Shown: positions 60,572 through 64,000 of the stretch, one piece after another
How the letters are laid out: each line of letters starts with the position of its first letter
Position numbering within the stretch: position 1 is the first letter of the stretch
Source of the DNA: Prosapia bicincta
Taxonomy: Eukaryota; Arthropoda; Insecta; Hemiptera; Cercopidae
Length of the DNA: 64,000 nucleotides
Assembly (NCBI GenBank): GCA_036971475.1
Contig: JBAIZL010000058.1
Span: 2,810,001 to 2,874,000, forward strand
Direction: 5' to 3'
Program-made: the position numbers and the translations under genes
The notes under the pieces: model-generated
Told to the model about the DNA's origin: nothing
The model's database searches: none
The model's input: only the letters and a program-made list of their open reading frames with translations

Positions 60572-61966
60572 ACACTATCTATTTCTACTGAAGTGGATTA
60601 CATAAAGACATTACACATCAGTATAGCCTCAAGAATTCAGAAGGGTAAGTTCGGTTACAAAATCCCATTTAAAATTCTTTTTCCTTTGCAACTGACAAAA
60701 TATCAATAACAAATTACAATACATTTAAAAAACAATTTTTAAAACTAAATTTTGAATAAAATTTTAATGAATATTAAGTATTATTGGCTTAGTTGATAAA
60801 AAGGACATTTAAAATTTATGAATTACATTGCAAAGTGTGAAAATTATTAGGCCAATTCATAAGTTCATCAAATATAAAGTTATTAGGCATTAAAAATTGT
60901 AACTATATGTAACAACTGATTAATTATATGTTTTATGATTTGTTATAGTAAGAGGTTTTCTTTTATCTTTGAACAATTTATTGCATTGAATTTAATAAGA
61001 GCATTGGAGCATTATTTCATTTATATAATTTATTTGGGTAAATTGTAAAAACCATTTAGGGATGAATTGCCCTAAATTCATTTCCCTGTTACTTTGGGCA
61101 AATAAATGCTCACTCGATTGTATAAACACAACCGTACACACAATCAAGGATTTAAATAAATCTTACCAATAAACAAGAAAAATTCATTCAATAATATATT
61201 CTTTGATTTTTATATTAAATAAAAAGTAAATTTGATTCCCTTAAACTTTTATAAAAGTTGCTTGATGTAAACATCTTAAATTCACTGATTAATCTATTAT
61301 TAAAAAGTACTTAGCTAAGATACCTACCTTTGGTAGAGGGTTAGCTTTGTAAAACAAATGTTTTGAAACACGTCAGCAATTAAGCCATTACGTATTCACT
61401 TAGCTAAATACTTTTTAAATATAGTTTTATTAAAGGTTTTAAAAATTTCAAAATATGTGCATATTTGAATTTTAATTCCAATATGAAGTAAATTAACTAA
61501 GTAGTGGAAGTTAAGACAAAGTGATGTTTTGCTATAATTTCCTATCTAGAGTTACTAACGCTCGAAGGGCCAAATATGTGAACTAAATGAAGGAAACACG
61601 ACAAGACCCAGCACCATACTGTCGTTTTGAGCAAAAGGGCTATGTGCTGTTTGAATTTGTTGCTTCTGAAAAAATATTCAAGGTATTTACTTTGGAAATT
61701 TTCTGAGACGAAATGATGAAAAAACTTTTTTGTTATAAGGTTACTTTACTGCTTATTTATTTCCCTTTCCATAGCGTTTCTTGCAAAATAAAAAGTTTAA
61801 CGATTATGGGTAATTTCATATTTTTTTAAAAATTGTGCAGGCCGGGCAAAGTGGATTACTATTTACTTTGCCCAGATATATTTTATACATGTATACTTCA
61901 CTCATCATACAATAAAACTAACACATAAATTATTTAAAACAAACTGAAACCAAATTTGCTTTTCAG

Positions 61967-62352
61967 ATGGTATACAAATATGAATGGAAGACAAGCCAAG
62001 CTAGATGGTCTGAAGAAAATTTAAAATTAGCCATAAAATCTATTGAAGATGGTTTCAATTCCATTTCAGGGTCGTCAAAATCTTACAGTATTCTTTTTGC
62101 CAATCTTAGCAAGAAATGGGATTTAAGGAATTCTTACAAAGGAAAAAACCATATAAAATTGTCAATAATAAGAAAAAACACAATTTTAAAACAGAAAAAA
62201 GATTACCATTGTTTAATTTTCCAGGAAAAATAAGACGACCCCCTCTGGATGATTGGATACAGTGTGAGCATTGTCTTGAATATCCTCATGAAGGTTGTTC
62301 AGACTGTTGTGGATTGGGATCATATTTCTTTGATTTATGTATCGACAGATAA
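61967..62352 (+). CDS. psq-HTH exon and intact zinc-finger C-terminal exon, unit D
   Basis: The HTH exon is MVYKYEWKTSQARWSEENLK, AIKSIEDGFNSISGSSKSYS, ILFANLSKKW (from 61,967, after tttgcttttcag). The C-terminal exon starts after ttttccag (about 62,225): KIRRPPLDDWIQCEHCLEYP, HEGCSDCCGLGSYFFDLCID, R, stop at 62,350-62,352. It has C-x2-C-x4-H-x2-C and a final C, the layout of the PHD-like tail of pogo/Tigger and jerky-type proteins. Unlike A, B and C it has neither the TAG nor the one-base insertion. The DDE core is not found between the two, so this is either a deleted transposase or a host gene with a short central intron. Expression is unknown. Confidence 0.55.
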
Positions 62353-62886
62353 AGTTGACACACAATATAATTTCTTTTGATTCTACCTATTGTTAAAAAT
62401 TTAAAGAGTGTAAAGTATTTACTTTTAAATTTTGTGACGTAATGTGTACTCTTAAATTAAGAGTTATTTTGTGAAATTAAATGTTACAGAGATATTTTGT
62501 GCTTGTGTGCATTTTATCCCACCATTTTTCAATTTTCAGGTTAATGAGTACAAAATTCACATTGCCTGGGTTACATTATTCACTTTGCTTAGGGTACCTG
62601 GGCAAAGAGAATAATTGACATTTATATATAAATGATTTATTTATATCCCTGTTTTTTAGATTAGTAAATAACTATTTTCCCATCAATAGATGATGTATTT
62701 TAGATGATATTTAACACTCTGACACAATCTTTTTTACTTTATTCAAGATTTGTCAGCGGTTTAAAAAAAATTTATCCACTTTACCCTGGTCTCCACACAT
62801 TAAATGTTTAAGATATATTAGATACATAATGACAGTTAATCTCAAATTAATAAATGGTCATTTCATAATACAAATAAAATTTTGTG

Positions 62887-63016
62887 TTCAGTTATTGAGT
62901 AGTAGCCAAGCACTGAGGAAGGCGACTTCGTCGCTGAAACTAGTTTGTGTTGTGTTCGTATTAAAGACTAATTTTTGTGAGTTTTGAGTAACACTACTTT
63001 AACTTTTACCTTTGTG
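62887..63016 (+). mobile_element. 130-bp hammerhead-like insert with 11-bp TSD, only in unit D
   Basis: The target duplication aaaattttgtg lies at 62,876-62,886 and 63,017-63,027; units B and C have the site uninterrupted (about 55,163). The insert contains GCACTGAGGAAGGCGACTTC and GTCGCTGAAACTAGT: CTGAGGA (62,913-62,919), a GCGAC-TTC-GTCGC hairpin, then GAAAC (62,936-62,940). The same sequence is present as a fold-back at 14,780-14,930. There is no ORF. Confidence 0.9.
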
Positions 63017-63519
63017 AAAATTTTGTGATTTTACAAAAAATACAGATGTGCCAAAAGAGTAGGTAAGAGAAATTCCCAAAAAATATACCTGATATTCAGC
63101 CCAATGACACAGTTTTTGAGCAGTACAGATGTAGTCTATGATTAAAGTTGCTATTAATTGTTAAGGCTGCTGGCATTGGAATGGTGAATCTTCATTCTGA
63201 TATTCGACATTTTCTAGCAAATCAAAACACAAATTTTGTCAATATAACCACATGCTTTGACTATTATGCTGACTTATATAACAGAACAAATGTATGCTAG
63301 TTAGAACATTATACCAATTCTCAAAAAGGCTGATGCCAGAAGACTGACTATGGTAGGATAATTAGTAAACTAGAAAATATTTGTTTTATAACTAAGAGAA
63401 AAAAACTATGATTACAAGATTCAATCTGTCCTTTTATTTATGAATCTTACCTGTTACAAACACCTTTCCTTAAAGAATGCAAGCATGTGATTTATGGTTC
63501 TACCATAATTATCAATAAT

Positions 63520-64000
63520 GTATTGATAATACATAATGCGCAAAAACAACATACACATAACACAACAAAAAAAAAAATGACACACAAACTAAAAAATATA
63601 TAACACTTGCATGTAGAGACAACGCATCACATTGACTCACTAAAACTTAAATACAAAGTATTATTCACAACAACGAACACAAATAAAAACACTTATACAG
63701 TTCAAAAACATACTAGGATAAACACAACAGGGCAGGCGTATACAAGATTACATGCTACAACAGTCCCAGCTTTTACATAGCACAAACAGGGTGAACATTT
63801 ACCACAAGATACGAAGAGCACGTAAAACAGATAAGAGACACAATCCACATCAAATTTCGCCACTCACATACAAAACATACACAGACTGACATAGACACCA
63901 ATCTAAAAATCGTTCATTACATCAATAAATGCAAAAAAAAACTCAACACATTAGAAATCTATGAGATATATAAACACCATAAATACTATCCACAACACAT
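63520..64000 (+). pseudogene. PLE-b fragment ending unit D (cut by window end)
   Basis: It contains AACACAACAGGGCAGGCGTA, a degenerate GIY-YIG region and a CAGACTGACATAGACACCAA block, and extends to TATCCACAACACAT at the window edge. That edge passes the point where the B and C copies are cut, so this copy continues further. Confidence 0.8.

Larger units (their letters stand above)
56217..64000. repeat. Tandem unit D, running off the window end
   Basis: It is nearly identical to C, with a private 130-bp insertion at 62,887-63,016. It contains the fold-back shared with C (60,319-60,571), the Tigger-like element at 58,585-59,026, and the best-preserved zinc-finger exon. Its last part (63,520-64,000) is a PLE-b fragment whose upstream flank differs from B and C. 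Confidence 0.93.

Noticed and set aside
1..64000. tRNA, rRNA or endogenous virus sequences
   Set aside because: No cloverleaf with A/B boxes, no rRNA core and no recognisable viral gene were found. Retroelement RT and nuclease remnants are PLE or non-LTR type.

Overview
This window looks like AT-rich, gene-poor nuclear DNA of an animal, most likely an arthropod. The basis is GT/CA and TA microsatellites, phase-matched spliced exons, Penelope-like retroelements (PLEs), a ZMYM1-type hAT transposon, an arthropod-style non-LTR RNase H tail and Tigger/pogo-like short transposons. I cannot name the species. No rRNA, tRNA, CRISPR array or bacterial operon is visible. Only one host gene is recognisable: two spliced exons (7.6-9.5 kb) of a magnesium-dependent phosphatase-1 (MDP1) like HAD protein whose visible catalytic positions are not conserved.

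Layout. 0-5 kb: a PLE-tail fold-back, a long TG/TA microsatellite and unresolved AT-rich DNA. 5.9-6.95 kb: a decayed PLE reverse transcriptase. 7.6-9.5 kb: the MDP1-like exons, whose intron holds two PLE-derived fold-backs. 9.8-18.3 kb: PLE fragments of several subfamilies, including a head-to-head inverted pair at 12.7-14.35 kb, among blocks of a duplicated sequence. 18.8-27.8 kb: 'unit A', a complex repeat of about 8 kb. 27.8-31.4 kb: a broken mobile-element-like ORF, a 0.45 kb TG microsatellite and a third PLE subfamily. 31.5-40 kb: a second copy of the 10.5-18.8 kb blocks in the same order, carrying a complete 4.5 kb hAT element with a perfect 8-bp target-site duplication. 40-64 kb: tandem units B, C and D (about 7.3-7.7 kb each), which are relatives of unit A. 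The window ends inside D's terminal PLE fragment.

The repeated unit carries exon-like pieces: an N-terminal psq-type HTH exon, a C-terminal CxxC/HxxC zinc-finger exon with a good splice acceptor, and three or four conserved ORF pieces I could not identify. It also carries a Tigger-like element with an internal minisatellite of about 58 bp. Each unit is bounded by the same PLE fragment. The B/C and C/D joints lie at an identical breakpoint with microhomology, which points to amplification by unequal recombination.

The most unusual signal is a recurring class of small (130-250 bp), mostly palindromic, PLE-tail-like insertions. Several carry a hammerhead-ribozyme-like core (CTGANGA, short hairpin, GAAA). 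Three of them have 11-13 bp target-site duplications and a matching empty site elsewhere in this same window. I infer a family of small non-autonomous retroelements mobilised by PLE machinery. All homology calls here are by eye and no database search was run.
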